NCBI RefSeq assembly: GCF_002127325.2
Contig: NC_035436.2
Coordinates: 85,991,716 to 86,055,715 of the forward strand
Length of the DNA: 64,000 nucleotides
Reading direction: 5' to 3'
Source of the DNA: Helianthus annuus
Taxonomy: Eukaryota; Streptophyta; Magnoliopsida; Asterales; Asteraceae
Part shown: positions 34,103 to 46,000 of the stretch, piece after piece
Position numbering within the stretch: the stretch's first letter is position 1
Layout: each line of letters begins with the position of its first letter
Position numbers and translations under genes: made by a program
The notes under the pieces: model-generated
The model's database searches: none
The model's input: the letters and a program-made list of their open reading frames with translations, nothing else
Told to the model about the DNA's origin: nothing

Positions 34103-37100
34103 ATGACAAAATCGAAATCATCCGCTTCAAAAGGGGCCTCTCAAAAGGCTACCTCCACCGACATCCCATACAAACCATCTCACAATCTACTGGGTCTTCT
34201 CACAAAACCCGGCAATATCGATACATTTGATTCCATCCTCGACATTATCAACGCTTCAAAGTACAAAAATTTGTTGACCGCTGATGCACCAATTTACCTG
34301 CAAACTCAGAGAGAGTTTTGGAAAAATTGCATCCTTGAAAAACAAGGAAAAGATGTCATAGCCATTAACTCTACTCTGCAGAAGAAAGCAGTCCAAATAA
34401 CACCGCAATCCATATCTGAAGTCTTTCAACTCGATGATCTGCAAGGTAAAGACTCTTTTCCTAAAAACGAGTTAAAAATTGACTTCATTGAGAGGGGGTA
34501 TGCAGACACAATGATGAGGAGGGATACCTTAGAAAAAGGTTTCTTCCCTTCTGCAACCAGATTTTTATTTCATACCCTTCTCCTGTGTGTTTCAAACAAA
34601 ACCACTTCTTTTAATGAAATACCAATGAAAATTCAAAACTTGGGGTATGCTATTTTACAAGGAGAAAATCTTAACTACTCCAAGGCAATTTTCAATGATT
34701 TGGTTAAAAATGTTGAAACAAAATCATTCTTACTGTTCCCAAGATTTTTAAGTTATTATTTTGAGAAAAAGTTCAATAAGGATGATATTGCGGTAATAAA
34801 CCAAGGTGACTCTTTTCAAATGAACAGCTTAACTGCTGAAACTTTTTCAAGAATGTCAACACCATGTAAAACACGAGCAGAGGTGCCTGAGCAGATTTTA
34901 GCAGCAAACACTGCTCCTCAGGTATCTGCTGCTGAGCCCACTACTCAAGGTGATCAAGGCAGCCGAACAACTGTCTTGAAACCCACACCTAAAATCACCA
35001 AACAGCCACAGAAAAAGAAAAATCAAAAACCCCCCAAACCCATCAAAAAGGCAATTCTGGAGGATGAGATACCAGAGCAACTGCCTATGATTGCACAAAA
35101 ATCACAACAAACCACTGCTGCAACTTCCTCACAGCAGTTGGTAGAAATATCTCAACCTATACCTGAAACTCCTCCTGTCTCTTCACAAAAAGAACAGGTT
35201 GTACACACAGGGTCACCACATCATGAGGCTCTGGAAGCACTCGTTTCCATCCTCTACAGCCCAATACCCGGGGCAATTCCGCTTTCTAAACCTACCATCA
35301 CATCCCCAATTCCACCAAACACCAAACTGCTGTTGGATGCAATTGATTTGAACCTAGCACAAACTAGTCCTTCTCAATCACCTGTTCATGAGAAAATACC
35401 TCAACAAGAGACTGGGCTTGATGTATCAATCTTTGCTAACCCACCAACACAACCTGAGGAGGTTACACCCCTTGAGTTACACGTAACTCTTGGTGGTATT
35501 CCAAGTGAAGCAGCCACTACAAGTGTTAAACCTACAGGTTTACACTTGGACGGTGGTTACATCAATAAGACTTCCTTGGAGGCAATTCCTTCTATAACAC
35601 CTCTGTTATCTGCCAGTGAGTTTGTACTAACCACTGGTAATATCAAAAGATTATCAAGTGTTGAAGGAAGAAGACCCCAGTACCAAGAAAAAGGGGCATC
35701 AGTTGTTGATGTTTGGAGTACACTCCCTACTTCAACTTCTGATAAAACCACTGCTAGTGGGAAATCAGATGATCCCATTAAATTGGGTGATGGTTTAAAG
35801 TACCAAGAATTGACGGAACGTGTTGAAAAATTGGACACATCTGTTGCAGAAATTAAAGAAATGCTGCAACAGTTGTTAACAATTCAAAAGGTACCATCCA
35901 CTGCTGTTCCATCTCAAACACCTGTTCCACCACCAGCAGATGTTACAAATGAGCTCTGGAACCTCTTTCAACCTTTTCTCCATCAACAATTTCAGTTGGC
36001 CGAGCACCAACATGCCAAACATGTTCAAGAGCTCAAAAAGGCAATGGAGTCTAGGTTCCGGGATACAAGCGATGACATCAAGGCTCTTAAAGCCCAATTG
36101 CTGAAAACCACTGGCACTGCTCCTCCGACTGTACTTTATATTGATGACCTCCCTGCAGATAATGCCAAAAAGGGGGAGAAAATCAAGGAGTGGACAAAGA
36201 AAGGAATTGAAAATGGGCTATATCTTGATACAGTAACAGGTGCAATGCTTAGAGATATTCCTTTGCCAGATGGTAGTAAAAAGGTTGATGTTACCCAGAA
36301 TGCACTTGATGATGCTGTCATAAGTGTAAAAAGGGATAGAGCGGCAAAGGCCTTGTCAAGGTGGAATGAGGAGAAGAAAGCTTTCATGAAGCTGAATGCG
36401 CAGGGTTGTTCTGGTGAAAAGGATGATCAAAATCCGATTCCAAAAAGAAATCTTACTAGAAAAGTAAGGAAACCCAAATCCACACCATCCAGCCTTCAAA
36501 AGCACACTCCAAAATCACTGTCCAAAAGCCACCAACATCAAACCTCCACCCAAACAGTTGTTACAACAACTGCTCCCACTCAAACACACACCATTTCAAC
36601 ACACACCACCACCACTGCCTTACCACCACCATCTGTTCCTGCCCTAAAGCAGAAGACAGCAGATGACAAAACATCTGCGGTAATGAAAACAGTGGTTGAA
36701 ACACCAGTTGTTTCAACAGCTGTTAGTCAACCACAAACCACTGATTCACCCAAAACATCATCTGCCCTCCCTAATATAAAAAAGAGAAGGGTTGTTATAT
36801 TAGATGATGATTCTCCATCACCACCACCAAAAGCTTCAAAATCCCAAGCACTTGTCACAGTTTCAAAACCCATTCCTCTCTCTTCAGCTTAACTGTACAA
36901 ACCCTTACCTCCTGCAGGTGTTCAATTTCCTCTTGAACTTGTAACAGTTAGAGAAGAAATTAAGTCCTTCTACTATGAGGATGACCCTGCCAAAAGGAGC
37001 TTGCATCGATTAAAGGATATCCCAGGCCAACTAATATTGAAGAATATTTGAAGATCAAGGCCAAGCAAGCAGAGGATATCTCAATCAAAAACAAACAAGG

Positions 37101-38025
37101 GAAATCTGATAGAGAGTATCAACAAAACTATCAGTTTCTGCTTACACAGGTCAAAGCTTTGAAACAGTTTGCAAAGAATGTATGTCAGCAAATCTCAGAA
37201 AAGGCAGATGAGTCCTTGAGAAAAGACTACATTGAAAACATCATGACCTACAAGACATACAAGGGGGAGAAGCACATGTTCAGAAACTGGACTATTCCTG
37301 AGCTTGAAAAGGAAGTAGCCAGGATTCATGAAATGATCAAGAATAAAGTCAAACAGACTCCCCCAGAAAAATTTAAAAGGGTTGAAGCTGATAAGGCCTT
37401 AGAGCTGAAGAGAATGAAAGAGGAGCTGATAATTGCTGAATATGTGTCAAAGAACTCTGTGTCTAAGTGGGGAGAAGCGAGGGTCAGGGCCACCTACAAG
37501 AGTTTGGAAGAGCTAAGGAAGAAAGATCCAAAAGCTCCACAAAAGCCTGACTACTCCAAAGTAGAGGTTTCGAAAGGATCATCAAAGCCACATCTCAAAA
37601 GAACCACTGCTCCTGCTGGTACTGCCATCTACAAAAGAAGGAGACAAAGCCAGTTAGGTTCTGAAACAGTTCAAGAGATTCTTACTGGAAATGCCATTGT
37701 GAAAACGGGCACGGTGCTAATGTTGAAAGAAGAATTTGAACTGGAAAAATCTGCACATACTGCTCAGCCAGTTATGAATAGGCCGGCCTCACCAAACTCC
37801 TCAACAAATAAAAATCTCCCAAGAAACCCATCTCGCCTAAAAATATAAGAGTGGAAAACTGACAAACAGAACCACGTATTGACTATAGTCAGGGCAGATG
37901 GCGAAGTGAAGAAATTTACAAGGGAACAAGCTCTTGGCCTGAGACTTGAAGATTTGCAGGATCTCCTTGATCTTCCACTTAGCAGGGATGAAGATGATAC
38001 AGATGCCTTAACCTTTGAACTATAA
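34103..38025 (+). pseudogene. SIRE third ORF (envelope position), several breaks
   Basis: Best start is ATG 34103 (MTKSKSSASKG). The frame is open to TAA at 36890-36892; the same frame continues, shifts near 37020, continues as 37048-37848, and a last coding block with the ADGEVKKFTREQALGLRLED phrase ends at 38023-38025. The protein is hydrophilic, rich in T/P/Q/K, with a likely coiled coil (KLDTSVAEIKEMLQQLL) and basic Lys/Pro clusters. I see no signal peptide, transmembrane span or fusion-like segment. SIRE elements have an env-like ORF in this place, but an envelope role is not supported here by composition. Confidence 0.72.
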
Positions 38026-38101
38026 TTCAAAGGGCACATAAGGGAACTGTTGTTGAGGCAATAAAGATCTACAATAATGGAGAGTTTTGGCATTATCTGT
38101 T

Positions 38102-38112
38102 CCAGGGGAGAT
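38102..38112 (+). promoter_or_regulatory. Polypurine tract of the SIRE element
   Basis: CCAGGGGAGAT directly before the 3' LTR start TGTTGGG. Confidence 0.8.
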
Positions 38113-38844
38113 TGTTGGGATTGAACCCTACCAAAGGAACAGATAATAAAAGCCAAAACTGGATCACAGCAGTAAATTCAAAATAAGCAGATGTCTGGTT
38201 GCAAGTCTCTCCCCTTGAAAGTGGTTTCAACATCTGCTGACCTCCTATCTGCTGATCATGCAATCTGCTGACCTATAACTGCTGACCAAGACAAAGTCTG
38301 ATAAAAGAACTAAAGCTCTGCTGCTCAATCTACTGCCTTGGTTCAAGCACTGCCAATCATGACAAGCACTGCTGGGTTCATAGCAGTGGAAGGATGCAGC
38401 AGCAGTTTATGTTTAGTTTATGCATTGAAATGTAATATCACTAGTTAGCATAGCAGTGTTTGTATAGATCAGAGGTTAGAGTTTGTTAGGAGGTTAGATG
38501 TCACTTTCATGGTGACGCCAACTTTGATGCTCAGTGGTTTGCAAGTGCCTATAAATAGAACAGTGCTCTGTACTGTTCTGTTTAACTCATTCACCATCTT
38601 CTTTCTGCACGAACAAACACTGAGCTCAGGCTGAGGGGGAGTTTGCATATCATACACACATTGTAATCAGAGTTTAAAAATAAATTTAATCATTTGATTC
38701 AGTGTTAGAAAATGTATGATTGATAGCATTTCTTCTGTTTGATTGTGAAAAGTTTGGTTCCATTAAATTCCGCTGCACTACTCTTTCATTTGTTCATCTA
38801 AATTCAAACACAAATCACAATCAATCCAAACTCAGATCCTAACA
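38113..38844 (+). repeat. 3' LTR of the SIRE element (732 bp)
   Basis: Same termini as the 5' copy with about 15 substitutions and a one-base G-run difference. Followed directly by the GTCAC target duplication. Confidence 0.93.
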
Positions 38845-40466
38845 GTCACCAAGAATCGTACGAAGCAATAATCAATGATCAAACAATATCAAGCATGCAT
38901 ATACACCAAATCAAAATACCATAATCGTTTACTTTTCAAGAAAACCCAAGAACCACATTAAATTCAAATAAAAATCCAAACTTTATTAAACTATTGTCAT
39001 AAGCCTAGGTAGTATAGAAGTATTTAGGCGATCATAGTCAAGAACGAGGATAATAAACAAGGTTTAATAATAGAATTCATTGAAGTAAAAATAAAGAAAC
39101 TAAGAAAACAAGAGAATTAAATAGATAGAACCCGTTTAATTCTTGATCCCTAAGCCTTTTGCTTCAACCCCAATAATTCTTCAAGTCAACCCTTTGCAAA
39201 TAAACTATAAAATTCGTCCCTCTGATCCTTCGGCGACTCTCCTTCTTGCGTCTGATATTGTTGCGTCCTCTGATTATGATTGCCGCCAAAATCCAAAACT
39301 AACCGACTTTGTATGTATGCCTCCAATAATATAATATTTGCGGCTGCCCTCTCCTTTGTCGAAAAAATAATGGTTGGCCAATCATCCCACTTAGGTTCGA
39401 AACTAATTAGGAGGGCCCTCCTTATGCGGCTCATGTTAAATTATGGTACCTCCTAAACCCAAAAAAATCTTCATGAACTGGGCATTATGACTAGAAATAG
39501 AAGGTCCAGCAGGCCCATGACATGATGCTCTCATCGGCCCAATAGCCACAAAGTGTATGACTGTCAACTTCATTGGAGTGAACAAGATTTGTTTTTTTTC
39601 CTTCTGTCGTCATATATGAGATTTTCATCTCATGAGAAAAAATTATGATAGCTTCACTTTCATGAGGAATTAATTATAACTTCCACAATATGGACATATT
39701 AGTCCCTTGAACTTTAATAATATAGAGATAAGTGAGTTCGGTCCAATCACAGAAAATAGCGGCAAATTTCCTTCGATCACTGGCGGTCTGTTTTACTCAA
39801 TTGGCTGGTTATTTAATTATTACTCGATTTCGCTCCATTTGCATCAGGACCTGCCAAAACACAACATAATATAATATAATACTAAAACTAAATAAAAACT
39901 ATACAAAAATTATACAACATACACGGGACAAATATGTGTATTTTACCACTTATCAATAGGTTATTTACCGGGTCTGGATTCCTAACCTCACTTATCAAAG
40001 AAAGCAATACCGATGGTCACAATACAGCCACGAGGATAAGCAATTAAGTAGATCATATAACAAACTATTCACCTTTACAAGTCATGAACACAAATCTACC
40101 ATGTCAGCAATTTCAGACCAAAACTACTAAACAAGGCTCATAAACCGCGTTCAAGAACATGTAATCAACACCATATAATTCGTTAGAACCCTTACGTGCA
40201 AGAAAGTATTCCTAATCAAAATAAGATGTATCTTGTATAAAACCAATACCCTAGTCCGGTTTCATGGTGTAAACAAAGTCTACAAACAAGTGATTAATCA
40301 AGAAATAGTTACCATCCCACTAACCACATATTCATTATCCAAGATAATCAAACATAATCAGGAACATAACATCAATGAACATAAAAAGTACTAAAGATTA
40401 TTCAAGATTACAACATAAAGATTATTCAAGAAACAAGTTCATTACTACTATAACTAACATCAGCTC
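38845..40466 (-). other. Element G, middle portion
   Basis: AT-rich, no credible gene. It includes AACATACACGGGACAAATATGTG...CACTTATCA ending near 39956, followed by a second TTACCGGGTCTGGATT. The small minus-strand ORF at 39186-39434 shows no recognisable domain. Ends at the D target site AGCTC. Confidence 0.5.
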
Positions 40467-42918
40467 TGTCACACCCCCAAAATCCACCTGCGGATAACAC
40501 CCGCTTTGAGGGCGTGACTGACCAGGATCCAGCCACCAATTATACTAAGCATTGGTTAATAGTAAGGTAATTGCTATCTAAAATAGTTAGCAACATCATA
40601 GTTTAAGTTCGATAGTAAGTTTAAACAAAACAGCGGAAGCATAAACCAAATAGTTTTAAAAGACAGTTCATGGTTCAAGATAAATAAAACCCAACACACG
40701 GGTTTTGACGATCACTACACATTCCCAAGCGGCAGCTCCTCAGTCACTGGTTACCTGCAAAGCATGCAGTAAGGGGTCAACAATAATGCTGAGTGAGTTC
40801 ACTAGTTGTCCAGTTTTAATTACCAAAAACTCGTTTCACCAGTTAATTTATCCGTTTATACATGCCATGGGGAGCTACCCCAAAAGTTAGCGACTAAACT
40901 GTTTTTCCAATACCGAACACTAGGTAACCGTTTGCGTTTCCGCAGGATGCCCCGATGTCAATGTTCTATCATCATTGACGGATGCCTGAGTACATTAGTT
41001 CACGACCGATCCCATACCATGGCACGGTGTGAGGTTGGTAAAACCTAAATAGCGCTATCAACTAATAACCCGTTCGCCTGGCCCCGGCGACTAATCGGTA
41101 TTATGTAGTAGGGACTTGAGTGATAGAGTTGCGTTTAGTGCCGTTTGGTTGCATTTCGTATAAACAGTAATTAACTAAAAGGTTTCCCAATACAAGGGAA
41201 GAGAAAGTAAGTTTGTTCCCAGTAACTAGGGAAGGAAAGTGAATGGTATCCCCTTTTCAAGGGGATAGGGTTGTTCTAGTCTCGTGTCCCAAACCACCGG
41301 GACGCATGCTTTTAAGTTGTGAACTCACCTTGGGTTGCTCGGTAGATATTTTACCCGGTCAAGTATGTTGGTCACCACGTCCTAGCATGGTTACCAAGTA
41401 TGGGTCAAGTTGGGTACAAATAAGCACATAGCGAACACGTACGGCAAACACATATAGCAAACACGTATAACATGCGTAACAACAAACAGTTGGGTTATTG
41501 GGTCAGCCCTGAGCATACAATCAGCAGCAACAACACGTAGCCCAGTCAACAGAAGGCCCAACAGTCAAAGCCCAATAACACCAAAATAGCCCAGTCGAGA
41601 CAAGGGTGGTTGCGACCCGCAACCGAGGTTACGACTCGCAACCGAGGTCTCGGTTTATCACGTTTTGGTTACGAGTCGCAACCAGAGGTTACGACTCGCA
41701 ACTAGCGGTTCCGACTTAGCAGCAATGGTTACGACTCGCAATCGGATTCGATACGCGTTGATTGCGACTCGCAACCGGGAGATCTCGACAAGACTTGATG
41801 TGGTCTCGAGTCGCAACCAAAGGTTACGACTCGCAACCGTGATTACGTGCACAACAATCATCTAGAACCTGCAATATGTACTGACCAATAGGATTGTATT
41901 TTCATGTAACAGTGTACTATGCCCACTAAACATGTTTTCTTGTCTAAAATGTGCACAAAACAGATCAAACAAAGCATATTTGAAATATTTAAGCAACCTT
42001 CAAAGTGTTCTTCATTTATCATCAACCACATTCAAACACATTCATCATACATATGAACCCTCGAAACAGATCCGAATCAAATTAGGCAACATATAAAATA
42101 GTGCATCCTTATTAACAAAGGTTATAATACCGAATCTAACATAAATCATTTCCATTATACCTACAAACCTAAGAATCATGCAATTTTCTCTAACCAACCC
42201 TTATTACAAACCGGAACAAGAATCAACAACCATCATTATATGTCACACAACAATGATATCTATCCGAAATGTACACATGTTAGCCGATTACTCACTTTAC
42301 ACATATTGAATTCACATAATGTAACATCAACTAAATAACCAACAATCATGCAAACATATCAAGGCAATTTATCAACATTGTGCAACAAACACCTAGTGAA
42401 CATAATAACACTAACCGATTTAAGTGAGACACAAAGGTGTTCAAGTTGGTGCAAGGATGAAGCCTTCGAGTGATGATTCCGAGTTCGAACCGAGGGTGCT
42501 CTTGATGTTGGTTGATCCGAGAGGGAGAAGGAAAGGAGAGGAAGGTGATCTTGGTTAGGGTTTTAGGGTTTTAGTGAGAGGTAGAGAGTGTGAGAGTGTG
42601 AGAGAAAATGTTGCAAAATGGTAAAATGGTGAGGGTTGGCCGGTATATATATCGAGTGGGTCAAGGGTTCACAAATGTTGTCCTTGGTGGTCGGCCCAAC
42701 CGGCCCAACTGTTACTGTTTACTCGAGACCGAACATGGTCTCGAGTCGGGTCCGTAGTCTCGGTTCACTAGGAGTTATACACACGTACATACGCATATAA
42801 CTATATATATATACACACATTACACATAATCGCAGAAATTTCATAGTTCTCATTTAATAAAATATGTACACACAAAGTTACATCAGTAAGGTTTCCCGGG
42901 AAAATCCGAAGTGTCACA
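40467..42918 (-). repeat. 3' LTR of element D (2,452 bp)
   Basis: TGTCACACCC...AGTGTCACA. Contains in plus order: GCGGAAGCAT, acceptor-like block, GCCATGGGGAGCTACCCC hairpin, GTCAATG hairpin (40957-40979), four tandem hairpins (41184-41303), donor-like block (near 41327), CpG word array (41590-41850), TTAGGGTTTTAGGGTTTT (42555-42572), TATA-like GTATATATATC and U3 words. Confidence 0.95.
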
Positions 42919-42928
42919 TTATCCCCAA
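42919..42928 (-). promoter_or_regulatory. Polypurine tract of element D
   Basis: CTTGGGGATAA on the minus strand ends exactly at the LTR terminus TGTGACA. A second PPT-like CGGGGGGATGATG plus TGCGACACC lies just downstream of the pol stop (43003-43020). Confidence 0.8.
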
Positions 42929-43020
42929 GTTTTAAGAACTTTCGTCCCGAAAGTTAAGGCAGTCACTGTCAAGCTAGTGTAAGTGAGAACGTTTCAACGG
43001 GGTGTCGCATCATCCCCCCG

Positions 43021-46000
43021 TTAGTTTGGAATTTCGTCCCGAAATTCGGTTGTAGCTTCAGTGCTGGGGTTTTCGTTTGGGAACAACTGGGGATACTTGT
43101 GCTTCATCTGGTCTTCCCGCTCCCAGGTAAACTCTGGGCCACGTCTCGAGTTCCAACGGACTCGTACAAGAGGTATCTGGCTACGTTTGAGGGTTTTGAT
43201 CTCTCGATCAGTGATTTCAATCGGTTCCTCAGTAAAGTGTAGCTGTTCATCGATAGTTAGTTCCTTGAAAGGAATTACGAGCGTTTCATCTGATAGACAC
43301 TTCTTCAGATTAGATACGTGAAATACGTTGTGTACCGCACTCAGTTCCTCAGGCAGGTTCAATCTATAAGCAACCTTACCGATTTTCTCGGTAATTTCGA
43401 ATGGTCCGATATATCGCGGATTTAGCTTGCCCCGTTTACCAAAGCGAACCACACCCTTCCAGGGTGAGACTTTAAGTAGAACCCGGTCACCGACCTGGAA
43501 TTCTAGTGGTTTCCTACGCTTATCAGCGTAACTCTTCTGACGGTCACGAGCTGCCGCCATGCGTTGTCTGATCTGGGCAATCTTTTCCGTTGTGTCTACC
43601 ACCATCTCTGGGCCCGTGATTTGACTATCACCGATTTCTGCCCAGCAAAGAGGTGACCGGCATTTACGACCGTACAATGCCTCAAAAGGTGCTGCCTGAA
43701 TACTAGTGTGGTAGCTGTTGTTGTAGGAGAACTCTACTAGCGGCAGATGCTTCTCCCAATTCTTGCCAAAATCGATCACACACGCTCTAAGCATGTCTTC
43801 TAGAGTCTGGATGGTGCGATCGGACTGTCCATCCGTTTGCGGGTGATAAGCGGTGCTCATGTCCAAACGTGAGCCAAAGGATTTGTGCATAGCTTGCCAC
43901 AATTCCGAAGTAAAACGAGCGTCTCGGTCGGAAATAATTGAGGTTGGCACCCCGTGCCTCGAAACTACTTCCTTTAAGTAAATCTCCGCCAAGGTAGAAA
44001 ACTTGTCTGTTTCCTTAATGGCCAGAAAGTGTGCGGACTTGGTCAATTGATCTACTATTACCCAAATAGTGTCATTTCCGCGTTGAGACCTAGGTAGCCC
44101 TGTAACAAAATCCATGGAAATTTGCTCCCATTTCCATTTCGGGATTTCTGGTTGTTGAAGTAGGCCGGCTGGCTTCTGGTATTCTGTCTTGACTCTCGCG
44201 CAAGTCAAACATTTGCTGACGTATGTTGCTATGTGGGCCTTCATGCCAGGCCACCAATATGTAGTCTTCAAATCGTGGTACATCTTGTCCGAACCAGGAT
44301 GTACTGAGTAGCGGGACTTGTGGGCCTCGTCCATCACGAGTTCACGTAAATCTCCATAGAGAGGGACCCAAATGCGCCCTGTTACGTAGTAAGCGCCATC
44401 TTCCTTCTGTTCTAGTCGCTGCCTCGACCCTCGCAGAGACTCAGCCCTGATGTTTTCCGGTTTCAATGCTTCAACTTGAGCATTTCGGATCTGGGTAGGG
44501 AGGTTAGACTGGATGGTAAGTTGCAATGCTCGCACGCGCTTTGGTATAGTGTCCTTTCGGCTGAGGGCGTCTGCCACGACATTGGCCTTGCCCGGATGAT
44601 ACTTGATGGCGCATTCGTAGTCATTCAAGAGTTCGACCCATCGACGTTGTCGCATGTTCAATTCCTTTTGCCTAAAGATATGCTCGAGACTCCTGTGATC
44701 GGTGTAAATAGTGCACTTGGTACCGTACAGGTAATGCCTCCATATCTTAAGAGCAAAGATCACTGCTCCCAGTTCCAAATCATGCGTAGTGTAGTTTCTT
44801 TCATGCGTCTTGAGTTGGCGAGAGGCGTAGGCAATAACTTTCTCGCGCTGCATTAACACGCAACCGAGCCCATGGATAGACGCATCGCAGTAAACCACAA
44901 AGTCGTCAGTGCCTTCAGGCAACGAGAGAATAGGGGCGCTACAGAGGTTATCCTTAAGCCTCTGAAAAGCAGATTCCTGTGCTTCATTCCACTTGTAGGC
45001 GATGCCTTTCTGAGTGAGTATAGTGAGGGGTTGTGCAATCTTTGAGAATCCCTGAATGAATCTGCGGTAGTAGCCTGCCAAACCCAAGAATTGGCGAACT
45101 TCAGTTGGGGTCTTAGGCGTAGGCCAGTTCTTTATTGATTCGATCTTAGCTGGGTCAACATGAATTCCGTTCTTATTAACTACATGGCCGAGGAAATGGA
45201 CTTCTCGAAGCCAGAAGTCACATTTAGAGAATTTGGCGTACAGCTGCTCGTTGCGAAGGAGTTCCAGAATAAGGCGTAGATGTCGTTCATGCTCTTCTTG
45301 ACTTTTCGAATAAATCAGGATGTCGTCGATAAACACAATCACGAATTTGTCGAGGTAAGGCTTACATACGCGGTTCATAAGATCCATGAACACTGCCGGC
45401 GCGTTGGTCATTCCGAAAGGCATAACGAGAAATTCATAGTGACCATAACGGGTCCTAAACGCAGTCTTGGAAATATCTTCGTCACGTACTCTCAACTGAT
45501 GATAACCTGACCGTAGGTCGATCTTAGAATAGTAGCTCGATCCTTGCAGCTGATCGAATAGGTCGTCGATGCGCGGGAGAGGGTAACGATTCTTGATGGT
45601 AACCTTGTTCAGCTCACGATAGTCGATGCACATTCGGAACGTGCCATCCTTCTTCTTGACAAAGAGTACTGGGGCTCCCCAGGGTGATGAACTAGGACGG
45701 ATAAATCCTTTATCCAATAGCTCCTGTAGTTGCGTAGAGAGTTCCTTCAGTTCTGCAGGGGCTAGACGGTACGGTGCACGAGCTATGGGTGCTGCTCCGG
45801 GAGCTAGCTCGATTTGAAATTCGACCTGACGGTGGGGAGGGAGTCCAGGTAGTTCCTCAGGAAATACCTCGGGATAGTCTCGTACTACAGGAAAATCTTC
45901 AATCCTCTTTTCCTTTTCGTGGGTGTCGGTGACGAGTGCTAGGATAGCGGTGTGTCCTTTCTGCAAACACTTCTGGGCTTTTAAAAGCGAGATAATGCCT

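Larger units (their letters stand above)
26154..38844 (+). mobile_element. SIRE-type Ty1/copia element, 12.7 kb, broken frames
   Basis: Complete plus-strand element: LTRs 26154-26886 and 38113-38844, PBS, gag, pol in copia order (protease, integrase, RT, RNase H), a third long ORF after pol, polypurine tract, and perfect TSD GTCAC (26149-26153, 38845-38849). The large size and the extra 3' ORF are hallmarks of the SIRE/Maximus lineage. About 15 substitutions between LTRs by eye (roughly 2%) place it between C and D in age. A few frameshifts and nonsense codons inactivate it. Confidence 0.93.

Noticed and set aside
36885..36920. Splice-acceptor-like CCTTACCTCCTGCAG after the third-ORF stop
   Set aside because: Reading continues in the same frame after the TAA, so a nonsense mutation is the simpler explanation.
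39186..39434. 82-codon minus-strand ORF in element G
   Set aside because: No recognisable domain, no conserved context, in AT-rich repeat DNA.
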